Shown here in pieces: positions 50,450 through 60,032 of a DNA stretch of 64,000 nucleotides. Both the position numbers and the translations under genes were made by a program. Each line of letters starts with the position of its first letter. Positions within the stretch are counted from its first letter, which is position 1. Source of the stretch: Albimonas marina (GTDB taxonomy: Bacteria; Pseudomonadota; Alphaproteobacteria; Rhodobacterales; Rhodobacteraceae); assembly GCF_029223255.1 (NCBI RefSeq), contig NZ_JARHUC010000002.1, positions 558,001 to 622,000 of the forward strand, written 5' to 3'. The notes under the pieces were generated by a model that ran no database searches, was not told the DNA's origin, and saw only the letters and a program-made list of their open reading frames with translations.

Positions 50450-51472
50450 ATGGCCAGGGACGAGGGCATCGCGGAAGGCGGCGCGGCGCGGGCGCTGCGG
50501 CGGATCCTGTTCGCCTGCCTGTGCGTCCTGCTGCTGGCGGTCTTCGTCTTCTGGCGCATCGACAACCCGCGGGCCGAGCGGATGCGCATGGGCGTCGTCG
50601 ACGCGATGGGCCCGATGCTGGAGCGGGTCTCGGGCCCGCTCGACTTCCTCTCCGAGGCGACCGTCGACTTCGAGAACTTCGTGCGCGTCTACGAGCAGAA
50701 CGATGCGCTCCGCCGCGAGATCCAGCGGCTGCGGGCCTGGCGCGAATCCGCCCTCCAGCTCGAGCAGGAGAACGCCCGCCTGCGTGCGCTCAACCACGTG
50801 CGCCTCGCGCCCACGCTGGGCTTCGTCACCGGCGAGATGATCGGGGATTCGGGCGGGCCGTTCCTGGCGACCGGCCTCGCCAACGTCGGCGCGCGCGACG
50901 GGGTCGAGGACGGGGCCGCCGTGATGGACGGCTCGGGCCTGGTGGGCCGGGTCGTGGGGCTGGGCCGGCGCGCGGCGCGGGTCCTCTACGTCACCGATTA
51001 TTCCTCGCGCATCCCGGTGCTGATCCGCCCCTCCGGCCGCCGCGCGATCCTCTCGGGCGACGGCGCGCGCGCGCCGCGGCTCGACTTCCTCGAGGATCCC
51101 GAGGGCGTGCGCCCCGGGGACCGCATCGTCACCTCCGGCGACGGGCAGGTGTTCCCGCCCGACCTCGCCGTCGGCATCGCGGTGGTCGGCCCCGACGGCA
51201 CGCCCCGCGCGCGGCTGGCGGCGGATCTCGAGCGGCTCGAGTTCGTGCGCATCCTGCGCTACCGCCCCGACACCACCATCGACCGCCCCGGCGGCCTGAT
51301 CCGCAACGGCCCGCTGGAGGAGCCCGCCCCCTCGATCGGCGAGGATCCCGCGCAGGGCGAGGCCGGCGAGGCCGCCCCCGACGGGGCCTCCCCCGCCGCA
51401 CCAACCCCCGAAGCCGCCGCCCGCCCGGCGCCGGCCTCCGGCGACGCCCCCGTGGCGTCGGCCTCGCGATGA
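50450..51472 (+). CDS. mreC: Rod-shape-determining protein MreC
   Basis: A 340-residue protein with an N-terminal membrane helix (about 19-36), a coiled coil (about 80-115, EQNDALRREIQRLRAWRESALQLEQENARL) and a periplasmic beta-domain with GLVGRVVGLGRRAARVLYVTD and GDRIVTSGDGQVFPPDLAVG, all MreC hallmarks. The last 70 residues are a Pro/Ala/Glu-rich tail, as often in Rhodobacterales. It scaffolds PBP2 and RodA in the periplasm. Overlaps mreD by ATGA. Confidence 0.95.
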   Translation: MARDEGIAEGGAARALRRILFACLCVLLLAVFVFWRIDNPRAERMRMGVVDAMGPMLERVSGPLDFLSEATVDFENFVRVYEQNDALRREIQRLRAWRESALQLEQENARLRALNHVRLAPTLGFVTGEMIGDSGGPFLATGLANVGARDGVEDGAAVMDGSGLVGRVVGLGRRAARVLYVTDYSSRIPVLIRPSGRRAILSGDGARAPRLDFLEDPEGVRPGDRIVTSGDGQVFPPDLAVGIAVVGPDGTPRARLAADLERLEFVRILRYRPDTTIDRPGGLIRNGPLEEPAPSIGEDPAQGEAGEAAPDGASPAAPTPEAAARPAPASGDAPVASASR

Positions 51473-52062
51473 GCGCGCCCGCCTCGGGTCCCGTCGCGGC
51501 GCTGCGGCGGCTGGGCGCGATGGGCGCGCTCTCCGGGCTGACGCTGGGCGGGGTGATGGTGCAGGCCGCCCCCATGGGTCCCCTGCCCGACGCGCCGATG
51601 CCCGACCTCGCCTGGTGCGTGCTGGCCTTCTTCGTGCTGCGCCGGCCCGCCGCCGCGCCGCTGGGCCTCGTCGCCCTGCTGCTGGTGATGCGCGACGCGC
51701 TGCTGGGCGGCCCGCTGGGCGCGGGCGCGCTGTCGCTGCTGCTCGCCTCCGAGGCGCTGCGCTGGCGCGCGAAGGAGCTTCCGCCCCCCCGCTCGGTCTG
51801 GGGCGACTGGGTCTGGGCCTCGCTCGGCTACGCCAGCGCGCTGGGCCTGCAATGGCTGCTGATGGCGATCTCGCTGGGCCACCCGCCCGCGCTCCTGGCC
51901 CTCGGGCCGCACCTGGGCGCGACGGTGCTGGCGATCCCGGTGGTGGCGGGGATCCTGCGCTACGGGATGCGCATCGGCGCCTCGCCGCGCCAGGACGAGG
52001 AGGGCCGCCGCCTGCCCGCCCGCCGCCTGCCCCCCCGGCGCCTGGGCAAGGGCGCGTCATGA
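51469..52062 (+). CDS. mreD: Rod-shape-determining protein MreD
   Basis: A 197-residue membrane protein with about five hydrophobic segments, located between mreC and PBP2 and coupled to both (ATGA). The PDLAWCVLAFFVLRRP and GPLGAGALSLLLASEALRWR segments fit MreD, which is poorly conserved. The C-terminus is basic (RRLPARRLPPRRL). It is part of the elongasome and helps link MreC to the membrane. Identification is by topology and context. Confidence 0.9.
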   Translation: MSAPASGPVAALRRLGAMGALSGLTLGGVMVQAAPMGPLPDAPMPDLAWCVLAFFVLRRPAAAPLGLVALLLVMRDALLGGPLGAGALSLLLASEALRWRAKELPPPRSVWGDWVWASLGYASALGLQWLLMAISLGHPPALLALGPHLGATVLAIPVVAGILRYGMRIGASPRQDEEGRRLPARRLPPRRLGKGAS

Positions 52063-54092
52063 CCCGCTGGCGCCCCGCCCCCCCGCCCCGCTCCGGCAAG
52101 CTCTCCCGGCGCGCGGCGATCCTCTTCGCCCTGCAGGGCGGGGTGATGGCCACGCTCGCCTGGCGGATGCGCAAGCTCCAGGTCGACGACGCCCAGCGCT
52201 ACCGGCTGCTGGCCGAGGAGAATCGGATCAACATCCGCCTGATCCCGCCCGCCCGCGGCCAGATCTTCGACCGCGCCGGCCAGCCGCTGGCGGTCAACCG
52301 CCAGAACTACCGCGTGACCCTGGTGCGCGAGCAGGCCGGCGACGTCGAGGAGACGCTCGACCGCCTCTCCCGCCTGATCGAGGTGCCCGAGCACGACCGC
52401 GAGCGGGTGCTGCGCGAGATCAAGCGCAAGCCCGCCTTCGTCCCGGTGCCGGTGGCCGAGCACCTGTCGTGGGAGGATTTCGCCCGCGTCAACGCCAACG
52501 CCCCCGCCCTGCCCGGCATCGACGTCGAGGTGGGCCAGACCCGCTTCTACCCCCACGGCCCCGCGCTCGCCCACACGGTCGGCTACGTGGGCCGGGTGAA
52601 CGAGCGCGAGCTCGAGGCCGACGGCGGGCGCACGCCGCTCCTCCAGATCCCCGACTTCCAGATCGGCAAGACCGGGGTCGAGACCAAGGCCGAGGACGTG
52701 CTGCGCGGCTCGGCCGGCCTCAGCCGCATCGAGGTCAACGCCCGCGGCCGCAAGGTGCGCGAGCTGAGCCGCGAGGAAGGCCAGCCCGGCGCCGACCTGC
52801 AGCTGACCATCGACCTCGACCTGCAGCGCTACGTGATGGAGCGGCTGGGGGGCGAGAGCGCCTCGGTCGCGGTGATCGAGATCGCGACGGGCGACGTGCT
52901 CGCCTCCGCCTCCTCGCCGGGGTTCGAGCCCAACCAGTTCGTCTTCGGCATCAGCTCGAAGAACTGGAACGCGCTGCTCAACGACCCCTACCGGCCGCTG
53001 TCGAACAAGACCGTGGCGGGGGTCTACCCGCCGGGCTCGACCTACAAGATGATCGTGGCGCTCGCCGCGCTCGAGAAGGGCGTGCTGGACCCGTCGGAGA
53101 AGATCTTCTGCAACGGGCGCTACCAGCTGGGCGAGAGCTACTTCCACTGCTGGCGCCGCGGCGGCCACGGGCACCTGCCGCTGCGCGACGCGCTGGGCCA
53201 GTCCTGCGACGTGTTCTTCTACGAGGCCGCGCGCCGGGTCGGGATCGACGCGATCTCGGACATGGCGCGGCGGCTGGGCGTGGGCGTGCGCCCCGACCTG
53301 CCGGTGCCGGCGGTGTCCGAGGGGCTCGCGCCCACCAAGGACTGGAAGCGCGCCTCCTACGACCAGAGCTGGCAGGTGGGCGACACGCTCAACGCCGGCA
53401 TCGGCCAGGGCTACGTGCTCGCCTCGCCCATGCAGCTCGCGGTGATGACGGCGCGCATCGCCTCGGGCCGCGCGATCGAGCCGCGGATGATCCGCGCCCA
53501 GGACGGCCGCCCCCTGCCTGATCCGACGCCTGCGCCGCTCGACGTGAACGGGGCGCATCTGCGCATGGTGCGCGACGGGATGTGGGCGGTGATGAACGAC
53601 CGCCGCGGCACCGCGCGCAAGAGCCGGATCTACGCGGACGGGGTGGAGTTCGCGGGCAAGACTGGCACCAGCCAGGTGCGCCGGATCACCGTGGCCGAGC
53701 GCGCCGCGGGCGTGTTCCGCAACGAGGACCTGCCCTGGAACCGGCGCGACCACGCGCTGTTCGTGGGCTATGCGCCCTACGACGCGCCCCGCTACGCGGT
53801 CTCGACGGTGGTCGAGCATGGCGGCGGCGGCAGCTCCGCCGCCGCCCCGATCGCGCGCGACGTGATGCTGCGCGCCCTGTGGAACGGGGAGCCGCCGCTG
53901 TCGGCCTATCCGCCCGGCGAGCGCGAGGCGGAGATGGAGCGACGCATCCGCCCCCCCGCGCCCCGGCCCGACGACGCACCGCCCGAGCCCGAGACCACCG
54001 GCTCCGCGCCCGGCGACGCCTCCGCCCCGCGGCCCGATCCGGCCGCCAGCCCCTCGCCCGCCGCCCCCTCCGCCTCCGGCCGCCGCGCCTGA
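52059..54092 (+). CDS. mrdA: Penicillin-binding protein 2 (elongasome transpeptidase)
   Basis: A 677-residue class B PBP. One N-terminal membrane helix (about 18-35), a dimerisation/pedestal domain, then the transpeptidase motifs: STYK (327-330), SCD (382-384, the S-x-N position altered to S-x-D as in PBP2), and KTGT (534-537). The C-terminal 80 residues are Pro/Asp/Ala-rich and disordered. It cross-links lateral wall peptidoglycan with RodA. RodA, which usually follows, is not found in the next 10 kb. Confidence 0.95.
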   Translation: MTRWRPAPPPRSGKLSRRAAILFALQGGVMATLAWRMRKLQVDDAQRYRLLAEENRINIRLIPPARGQIFDRAGQPLAVNRQNYRVTLVREQAGDVEETLDRLSRLIEVPEHDRERVLREIKRKPAFVPVPVAEHLSWEDFARVNANAPALPGIDVEVGQTRFYPHGPALAHTVGYVGRVNERELEADGGRTPLLQIPDFQIGKTGVETKAEDVLRGSAGLSRIEVNARGRKVRELSREEGQPGADLQLTIDLDLQRYVMERLGGESASVAVIEIATGDVLASASSPGFEPNQFVFGISSKNWNALLNDPYRPLSNKTVAGVYPPGSTYKMIVALAALEKGVLDPSEKIFCNGRYQLGESYFHCWRRGGHGHLPLRDALGQSCDVFFYEAARRVGIDAISDMARRLGVGVRPDLPVPAVSEGLAPTKDWKRASYDQSWQVGDTLNAGIGQGYVLASPMQLAVMTARIASGRAIEPRMIRAQDGRPLPDPTPAPLDVNGAHLRMVRDGMWAVMNDRRGTARKSRIYADGVEFAGKTGTSQVRRITVAERAAGVFRNEDLPWNRRDHALFVGYAPYDAPRYAVSTVVEHGGGGSSAAAPIARDVMLRALWNGEPPLSAYPPGEREAEMERRIRPPAPRPDDAPPEPETTGSAPGDASAPRPDPAASPSPAAPSASGRRA

Positions 54093-54563
54093 GGCGCGTA
54101 GGCGCCGCGACCGCCCGCGCGCCGGTCGCCGCCCCCTCGCCCGCGGCGCGGCCCGGCGGCGGCGCGTGGGGCGGGCGGCGCCGGCGGCGGAGGTCGCCAG
54201 GATGAGGGAGGCCGCGCCGCGGGAACGAAGCCGCAGGCAGGGAGCCGTGGAGACCGGTCCTGCTTTCGCTCAGGCGCCAGCCGACCTGGGCGACGTCGCG
54301 ACCCTGTCGCGTCCAGAACCAGGGAGGGGATGGCCTGCGTTGGTGGCAGCAGCCTGTCTGCGAGACCGCCCGCCGTCTCGATGGATCGGGGCATCTGCGC
54401 ATCTGCCCGGAGTGCCATGAGGGAGACGGGGCCGAACGCGGAACCGGCTCCAACGCATCGGCCTGCGCCGGCAGGCGGGGCCTCCGGCCCGGCGCCCGGC
54501 GCAGCGCCGAGCCGCGGGCGGCGCGCGGCCGGGCCGCAGCCCGCTCCGCGCGCCGTCGCCGGT
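54093..54563. other. Gene-free region after mrdA
   Basis: 471 bp between the convergent mrdA and lpdA. I see no supported gene. There is no rodA or fragment of it. The half next to lpdA is very GC-rich with short palindromes; no hairpin with a T-tract is evident. Confidence 0.5.
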
Positions 54564-55958
54564 TCAGAAGTGCAGCGTCTTGCCGTAGGCCGCCAGCACG
54601 CCCTCGTGCATCATCTCCGATAGCGTGGGGTGCGGGAAGACCGTGGCGATCAGCTCGGCCTCGGTGGTCTCCAGCGTCTTGCCGACCACGTAGCCCTGGA
54701 TCAGCTCGGTGACTTCCGCGCCGACCATGTGGGCGCCCAGAAGCTCGCCGGTCCTGGCGTCGAAGACGGTCTTGATCAGCCCCTCCGGCTCGCCAAGCGC
54801 GATGGCCTTGCCGTTGCCGATGAAGGGGAAGCGGCCGACCTTCACCTCGTGCCCCGCGGCCTTGGCCTTCGCCTCCGTCAGCCCGACCGAGGCGATCTGC
54901 GGGTGGCAGTAGGTGCAGCCGGCGATGTTCAGGGGGTCGGTCGCGTGCGCCTCCTGCCCCTTGATCAGCTCGGCCACCATCACGCCCTCATGCATCGCCT
55001 TGTGCGCGAGCCACGGCGCGCCGGCGATGTCGCCGATGGCCCAGAGGCCCGGGACGCCCGTGCGGCAATGCTTGTCGGTGACCACGTGGGTGCGGTCGAC
55101 CTTCACGCCGGCCTCCTCCAGGCCCAGGCCCTCGACGTTGCCGACGATGCCCACGGCCGAGATCACCGTGTCGAACTCGAGCTGTTCGGTCTTGCCGCCC
55201 TTCTCGATATGCGCGGTGACCTTGCCCTTGCCGCGGTCGAGCTTGGCGACCTTGGCGCCCTCGAAGATCTTCATGCCCTGCTTCTCGAAGGCCTTCTTCG
55301 CGAAGGTCGCGATCTCCTCGTCCTCGACGGGCAGGATCCGCTCCATCACCTCGACCACCGTCGTCTCGGCGCCCAGGGTGTTGTAGAAGCTCGCGAACTC
55401 GATCCCGATGGCGCCGGAGCCGATGACCAGCAGCTTCTTGGGCATCCGCTTGGGCTGCAGCGCGTGCTTGTAGGTCCACACCAGGTCGCCGTCGGCCTCC
55501 AGCCCCGGCAGCTCGCGCGCCCGGGCGCCGGTGGCGAGGATGACGTCCTTGGCCTCGAGCGTGCGCTCGCCCTTGTCGGTCTTCACCGCGACCTTGCCTT
55601 TGCCGGCAAGTTTCGCGGTCCCCATCACCACCTCGATCTTGTTCTTCTTCATCAGGTGGCCGACGCCGCCCGTGAGCTGCCCCGCCACCTTGCGCGAGCG
55701 CTTCACCACCGCGTCGAGATCGAAGCTGGGGTTCTCGACCGAGAGGCCGAACTCCTTGGCGCGGTGGAACAGGTGGAACACCTCCGACGAGCGCAGCAGC
55801 GCCTTGGTCGGGATGCAGCCCCAGTTGAGGCAGATGCCGCCCAGGTGCTCGCGCTCCACCACGGCCGTCTTCAGCCCCAGCTGCGCGCATCGGATCGCGG
55901 CGACGTAGCCTCCAGGGCCGGCCCCGATCACCACGACGTCGAACTTGTCCCCGGCCAT
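54564..55958 (-). CDS. lpdA: Dihydrolipoyl dehydrogenase (E3)
   Basis: A 464-residue flavoprotein. FAD motif VIGAGPGGYVAAIR (10-23), redox disulfide GGICLNWGC (Cys43, Cys48), NAD motif LLVIGSGAIGIEFASF, and the C-terminal HPHPTLSE-like segment (FPHPTLSEMMHEG) with the catalytic His-Glu pair. It re-oxidises dihydrolipoyl groups of the pyruvate or 2-oxoglutarate dehydrogenase complex. It stands alone here; the E1 and E2 genes are not in the window. Confidence 0.97.
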   Translation of the reverse strand: MAGDKFDVVVIGAGPGGYVAAIRCAQLGLKTAVVEREHLGGICLNWGCIPTKALLRSSEVFHLFHRAKEFGLSVENPSFDLDAVVKRSRKVAGQLTGGVGHLMKKNKIEVVMGTAKLAGKGKVAVKTDKGERTLEAKDVILATGARARELPGLEADGDLVWTYKHALQPKRMPKKLLVIGSGAIGIEFASFYNTLGAETTVVEVMERILPVEDEEIATFAKKAFEKQGMKIFEGAKVAKLDRGKGKVTAHIEKGGKTEQLEFDTVISAVGIVGNVEGLGLEEAGVKVDRTHVVTDKHCRTGVPGLWAIGDIAGAPWLAHKAMHEGVMVAELIKGQEAHATDPLNIAGCTYCHPQIASVGLTEAKAKAAGHEVKVGRFPFIGNGKAIALGEPEGLIKTVFDARTGELLGAHMVGAEVTELIQGYVVGKTLETTEAELIATVFPHPTLSEMMHEGVLAAYGKTLHF

Positions 55959-56107
55959 GGCGCTTGTCTCCCATGCGGTTGTGGTTGCTCTTCGCTTACC
56001 CTACGCACGGTCGCGGCGAAAAGCGAAACCCCGGCAAGCTTGTTGCGAAGTCGGCCGCCCCCGGGACCGGATGCGTCCCGCCCGTCGCGCGGGCGCGGGC
56101 CGCGCGG

Positions 56108-56686
56108 TCAGCCGCCGAAGCGGCGCACCTCGCCCATGTAGCCGACGTCGCGCAGCCAGGCGGCCTCCTCGGGGGTGGTCTCGCGGCCCAGCGCCTCGTT
56201 GCGGTAGGGGAAGCGGCCGAACTGTTCGATCACCGCGCGATGGGCGCGCGCGTGGGCGCGGTTGCGGGCGCGGTTCTTCACGCCCAGCCGGCGCACGAAC
56301 AGGCCGACGGAGCGGTCCTGGTCGGTCAGCCGCTCGGAATGGGTGAAGGGCAGGTAGAGGAAGCGCCGCGCCTCCTCCGGCAGGGCCAGGTCCTGACCGC
56401 GCGCCAGCGCCCGGCGCGCCACCCGCAGGCCCCGCGCGTCGGTCGCGAAGCTCAGCCCCGAGCCGCGGTGCATGTTGCGCGGGAACTGGTCGAGGATCAG
56501 CAGCAGCGCCAGCGTCCCCTCGGGCGTGGCCTGCCAGCTCTCGAAGGCGCCGCCCCGCGCGGCGCGCCAGGCGGAGGCGAAGCGGCGGCGGATCAGGTCG
56601 TCCACCCGCGGCCCGCCCCCGAACCAGCCGTCGGGTCCGAGCTCGTCGAACCAGAAGTCGAGCACCTGGGCGGGGGTCGTGGTCAT
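56108..56686 (-). CDS. DUF924 family protein
   Basis: A 192-residue helical protein with the DUF924 pattern: AQVLDFWFDELGPDGWFGGG at the start, LALLLILDQFPRNMHRGSG (about 65-82), RRFLYLPFTHSE and GRFPYRNEALGRETTPEE. The family is widespread and conserved, with a TPR-like helical fold; function unknown. The start at 56686 gives the conserved N-terminus; an upstream start at 56734 is possible. Confidence 0.9.
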   Translation of the reverse strand: MTTTPAQVLDFWFDELGPDGWFGGGPRVDDLIRRRFASAWRAARGGAFESWQATPEGTLALLLILDQFPRNMHRGSGLSFATDARGLRVARRALARGQDLALPEEARRFLYLPFTHSERLTDQDRSVGLFVRRLGVKNRARNRAHARAHRAVIEQFGRFPYRNEALGRETTPEEAAWLRDVGYMGEVRRFGG

Positions 56687-56839
56687 GGCCGTCTCCGTTG
56701 CGCGGTTGCGGGCGGAGGATCGGCCGGCGCGCACCCCGGGGCAAGGGGGCCCGCATGATCGCGACGGGGGCCGCGGCGCCCGCCGGCGCCAGGCGGACGC
56801 CCCCCCGCCGTCAGCACCGGACGACGAGGGTGGATCGGC

Positions 56840-58180
56840 TCAGCGCGGGGCGTCGTCTCCGGCGCCGGCGGGTTCGGGACGGCGCGGCTCGCCCTCCGCT
56901 TCGGCGGCCGCCTCGTCGGCGTCGTCCGCGGCGACGGCGGCGGCCTCGGTCTTCTCCTCGGCCAGCTCCAGCGCGTAGTCGGCCGCGACCGGCGTCGCGC
57001 CCGGCGCCACCAGCGTGTAGGCGAAGGTGTCGTCCGGCGCGACCGCGGGCCGGCGCGTCATCCGCCAGGCGGCGTAGCCGGCGATGGCCGCGAACATCGC
57101 GGTGACGAAGCCGAAGAAGGCCCAGGGGCCGAAGGTCTCCATCAACGCGCCCACCGCCAGCGGCCCGCCCACGGCGCCCACGCCGTTGAGGAACAGGATC
57201 CCGCCCGAGGCGGCGGCGCGGTCGTCGGCCTCGAGATAGTCGTTGGTATGGGCGATCAGCAGGGAATAGAGCGGGTTGGCGACGCCGCCGATCACCGCGG
57301 CCATGCCCAGCACCACCCACACGAAGCCGCCCGCGAGCGCGCCGGCCAGCGCGCCGGCGGCGCCGACCGCGGTCATGATCAGGATCAGGCGGCGGCGGTC
57401 CATCCGGTCCGAGAGCCACCCCACCGGGAACTGGCTGACCAGCCCGCCCACGTAGATCAGCGCCACGAAGATCGAGATCTCGGCCACCGACAGGCCCGCG
57501 GCCGTGCCGTATACCGAGGACATGCCGAAGATCGCCGAGAACACCGCCCCCAGGAACACCGTGCCCACCACGCCCAGCGGCGAGGCCCTGAACAGCGCCC
57601 GCAGGCTCATCGGCTTGGTGGTCTGGTGCACCGGCGCGGGCGAGACCGACAGCAGGATCGGCGCGAAGCTGAGCGACACCGCCACCGAGATCAGCACGAA
57701 CAGCAGGTAGCCGCCCGGATCGGCCAGGTTCAGCAGCGCCTGGGCCGAGATCACCCCCAGCATCTGCGTGGTCATGTAGAGCGACAGCGCCTTGCCGCGG
57801 TTCTCGTTGGTGGCGCTGTCGTTGAACCAGCTCTCGGCCACCACGTAGACGGCGGCGAAGCAGGTGCCCACCACCACCCGCATCAGACCCCAGGCCCAGA
57901 CGTTGGGGATCGCGGCGTAGAGGATGAACACCGCCGAGATGATCGAGCCCATGGCCGCGAACACCCGCACGTGGCCCACCCGCCGGATCATCCCCGGCGC
58001 CGCGCGCGACATGATCAGGAAGCCCAGGAAGTAGCCCGACATCACCAGCGACATCTCGCCGGCCGAAAAGCCCTCGATCGCGCCGCGGATGCCGAGCAAC
58101 GAGCCCTGCATGCCGTTGCCCATCATCAGCAGCAGCATGCCGAACAGAAGCGCCCAGGTGTTGCGCAGAAGGCCGAGCAT
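56840..58180 (-). CDS. MFS transporter, YcaD/UMF2-like
   Basis: A 446-residue major facilitator with twelve hydrophobic segments between about 5 and 385. The first loop has SGYFLGFLIMSRAAPGMIRRVGHVRVF (read in parts), the central loop is basic, and FPVGWLSDRMDRRRLI is the second MFS motif in the C half. The last 55 residues are an acidic cytoplasmic tail (AEEKTEAAAVAADD and onward). The RG.GEMSLVMSGYF style matches alphaproteobacterial YcaD-like exporters; substrate unknown. Confidence 0.85.
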   Translation of the reverse strand: MLGLLRNTWALLFGMLLLMMGNGMQGSLLGIRGAIEGFSAGEMSLVMSGYFLGFLIMSRAAPGMIRRVGHVRVFAAMGSIISAVFILYAAIPNVWAWGLMRVVVGTCFAAVYVVAESWFNDSATNENRGKALSLYMTTQMLGVISAQALLNLADPGGYLLFVLISVAVSLSFAPILLSVSPAPVHQTTKPMSLRALFRASPLGVVGTVFLGAVFSAIFGMSSVYGTAAGLSVAEISIFVALIYVGGLVSQFPVGWLSDRMDRRRLILIMTAVGAAGALAGALAGGFVWVVLGMAAVIGGVANPLYSLLIAHTNDYLEADDRAAASGGILFLNGVGAVGGPLAVGALMETFGPWAFFGFVTAMFAAIAGYAAWRMTRRPAVAPDDTFAYTLVAPGATPVAADYALELAEEKTEAAAVAADDADEAAAEAEGEPRRPEPAGAGDDAPR

Positions 58181-58577
58181 GACATCCTCCGATCGGCTTC
58201 GTCGCCCGGAACTCCGGCCCGGGCGACGGGCCCGGGGAATCGCCCGGACGTGCGGAGCGCGCAACCTGCGCGGGGCGGCCGCGCAGGTCTTTGCAAACCG
58301 CGACATGAAACGTCGCATTCTGGCGCCCGCGGCGATCCGGACGCGACGTCCCGCGCCGCCGGATCGCGCTTGCGTCGCGGGCCTCGCCCATGCCGCCGGC
58401 CGCGCGACGTCCCTTATTTAACTCTATAAACTGAGTTTAATTGTCATCGCCGCCCGCGGTCCGGCTCAATGGCGCCACCTTGGTGGGGAGGCGGCGGCCG
58501 GCGGATGCCGGCAGGCGGGGAACGCGACCGACGTCGCTCCACGGCAGGCGCCCTCCGTGCATTCGGAGCGACTCGCG
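58181..58577. other. Divergent promoter region of MFS and RTX genes
   Basis: 397 bp without a gene. At about 58410-58445 there is a striking AT-rich island in otherwise very GC-rich sequence (CTTATTTAACTCTATAAACT and onward), with the dyad AACTC-N8-GAGTT. It is a probable promoter or regulator site for the rightward RTX gene. The MFS side has no obvious motif. Confidence 0.5.
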
Positions 58578-59954
58578 ATGAACCCGTCCTATCCGCTGTC
58601 CACCGTCACCGTCACGATCCAGAATCACTGGTTCGGCCCGAACTTCGTCAACGGCCTTGCGCTGAACTCGGCCGAGTACGCCATCAAGTCGTCGACCAAG
58701 GCGGTGCTGACCTTCAAGGGCGGCTTCGACGCCGGGGTCACCTTCAAGCAGACCCTGACCGGCACCGGCTTCGGCGTCGACCCGACCACCGGGCGGATGA
58801 CCGGCGTGGTCACCTCCTGGACCGCCTTCGAGAAGGAGGCGCCCCAGAACCGCTGGACCTTCGACGGGCTGAACAACCCGCTGGCGCGGATGAACGACCT
58901 CGCCTCCAACCCCGACGTGACCTTCGACTCCCTGCTGCTGATCCCGCTGCAGTACAAGTTCATCGGCGATCGGTTCGAGGATTTCGACATCAACGGCTCC
59001 TTCGACGACGTCGCCATCGGCAAGGCCGGCGACGACTGGTTCTACGGGCTCGAGGGCGACGACACCCTGCGCGGCGGCGCCGACCACGACCATCTCGACG
59101 GCGGCGACGACGACGACCTGGTCAAGGGCGGCTCGGGCGACGACGACCTGCTGGGCGGCCAGGGCGACGACCTGCTGCTGGGCGGCCAGGGCGAGGACGA
59201 GCTGCGCGGCGACGACCGCGACATCCTCTACGGCGGCCAGGGCGACGACCTGGTCAAGGGCGGCAAGGGCTTCGACAAGATGTGGGGCGAGGCCGGCGAC
59301 GATCGGCTGGTCGGGGGCGACGGCGGCGACCGCATGTTCGGCGGCGACGGCAACGACCGCGCCGTGGGCGGCGACCAGTACGACGAGATCTACGGCGACG
59401 CCGGCGAGGACCGCCTGAAGGGCGGCGCCGCGGGCGACGAGATCTACGGCGGCAAGGGCGACGACAAGGTCTACGGCCAGGGCGGCTCGGACCATGTCGA
59501 GGGCGGCGCGGGCGACGATCTCGTCAAGGCCGGCAGCGGCGTGAACTACGCCTACGGCGGCGCCGGAAACGACACGGTGATCGCGGGCGACGAGATCGAC
59601 CAGCTGTTCGGCGGCGCGGGCGACGACGTGGTGAACGGGGGCGGCGGCGCCGACTTCATCTTCGGCGGCTCGGGCGACGACGTGCTCTCGGGCAACCTCA
59701 AGGGCGGCGAGGCGGACGCGGCGGTCGACAACTTCTTCTTCGCCGGCGCCTTCGGCGACGACGTGATCACCGACTTCGAGATCGGCCAGGACGGCATCGT
59801 CATCCTGGGCGGCGTGAACCCCGCCGACGTGACCGCAACCGTGGTCGGCGACGACGTGCGCATCGACGTGGCCACCGCCGGCGGCCAGACCATCCTGGTC
59901 GAGGGCGTGGCGGCCGAGTTCAACCTCGAGATCGACGTGCTGATCGCAGGCTGA
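58578..59954 (+). CDS. RTX (calcium-binding nonapeptide) secreted protein
   Basis: A 458-residue protein. Residues 1-145 form a non-repetitive N-terminal domain without a Sec signal. Residues about 148-385 have roughly twenty GGxGxDxUx repeats (GGSGDDDLLGGQGDDLLLGG and variants) that fold as a Ca2+ beta-roll. The end (about 386-458, FADDVITDFEIGQD-like then Ile/Val-rich strands) is the usual C-terminal signal region for type I secretion. No ABC exporter is adjacent. The start at 58578 fits GGAGCG upstream. The N-terminal domain has no recognised enzyme motif. Confidence 0.85.
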   Translation: MNPSYPLSTVTVTIQNHWFGPNFVNGLALNSAEYAIKSSTKAVLTFKGGFDAGVTFKQTLTGTGFGVDPTTGRMTGVVTSWTAFEKEAPQNRWTFDGLNNPLARMNDLASNPDVTFDSLLLIPLQYKFIGDRFEDFDINGSFDDVAIGKAGDDWFYGLEGDDTLRGGADHDHLDGGDDDDLVKGGSGDDDLLGGQGDDLLLGGQGEDELRGDDRDILYGGQGDDLVKGGKGFDKMWGEAGDDRLVGGDGGDRMFGGDGNDRAVGGDQYDEIYGDAGEDRLKGGAAGDEIYGGKGDDKVYGQGGSDHVEGGAGDDLVKAGSGVNYAYGGAGNDTVIAGDEIDQLFGGAGDDVVNGGGGADFIFGGSGDDVLSGNLKGGEADAAVDNFFFAGAFGDDVITDFEIGQDGIVILGGVNPADVTATVVGDDVRIDVATAGGQTILVEGVAAEFNLEIDVLIAG

Positions 59955-59983
59955 CCGACGAGCGTCCCTCCGCCGACGCCGAA

Positions 59984-60014
59984 ACGACCCGCCGGCCGAC
60001 CGCCGGCGGGTCGT
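59984..60014. terminator. Bidirectional terminator hairpin
   Basis: ACGACCCGCCGGC-loop-GCCGGCGGGTCGT is a perfect 13-bp stem with a 5-nt loop between the convergent RTX and queA genes. It is followed by CTCGTG on the plus strand. Confidence 0.75.
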
Positions 60015-60032
60015 CTCGTGCGCGCAGCCCCC

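Noticed and set aside
54093-54563. Possible rodA remnant after mrdA
   Set aside because: No frame in this gap has membrane helices or RodA motifs.
59050-59700. Regular short repeats that might be taken for a CRISPR or tandem DNA repeat
   Set aside because: They are the codon-level trace of RTX nonapeptides in a coding frame; there are no spacers.
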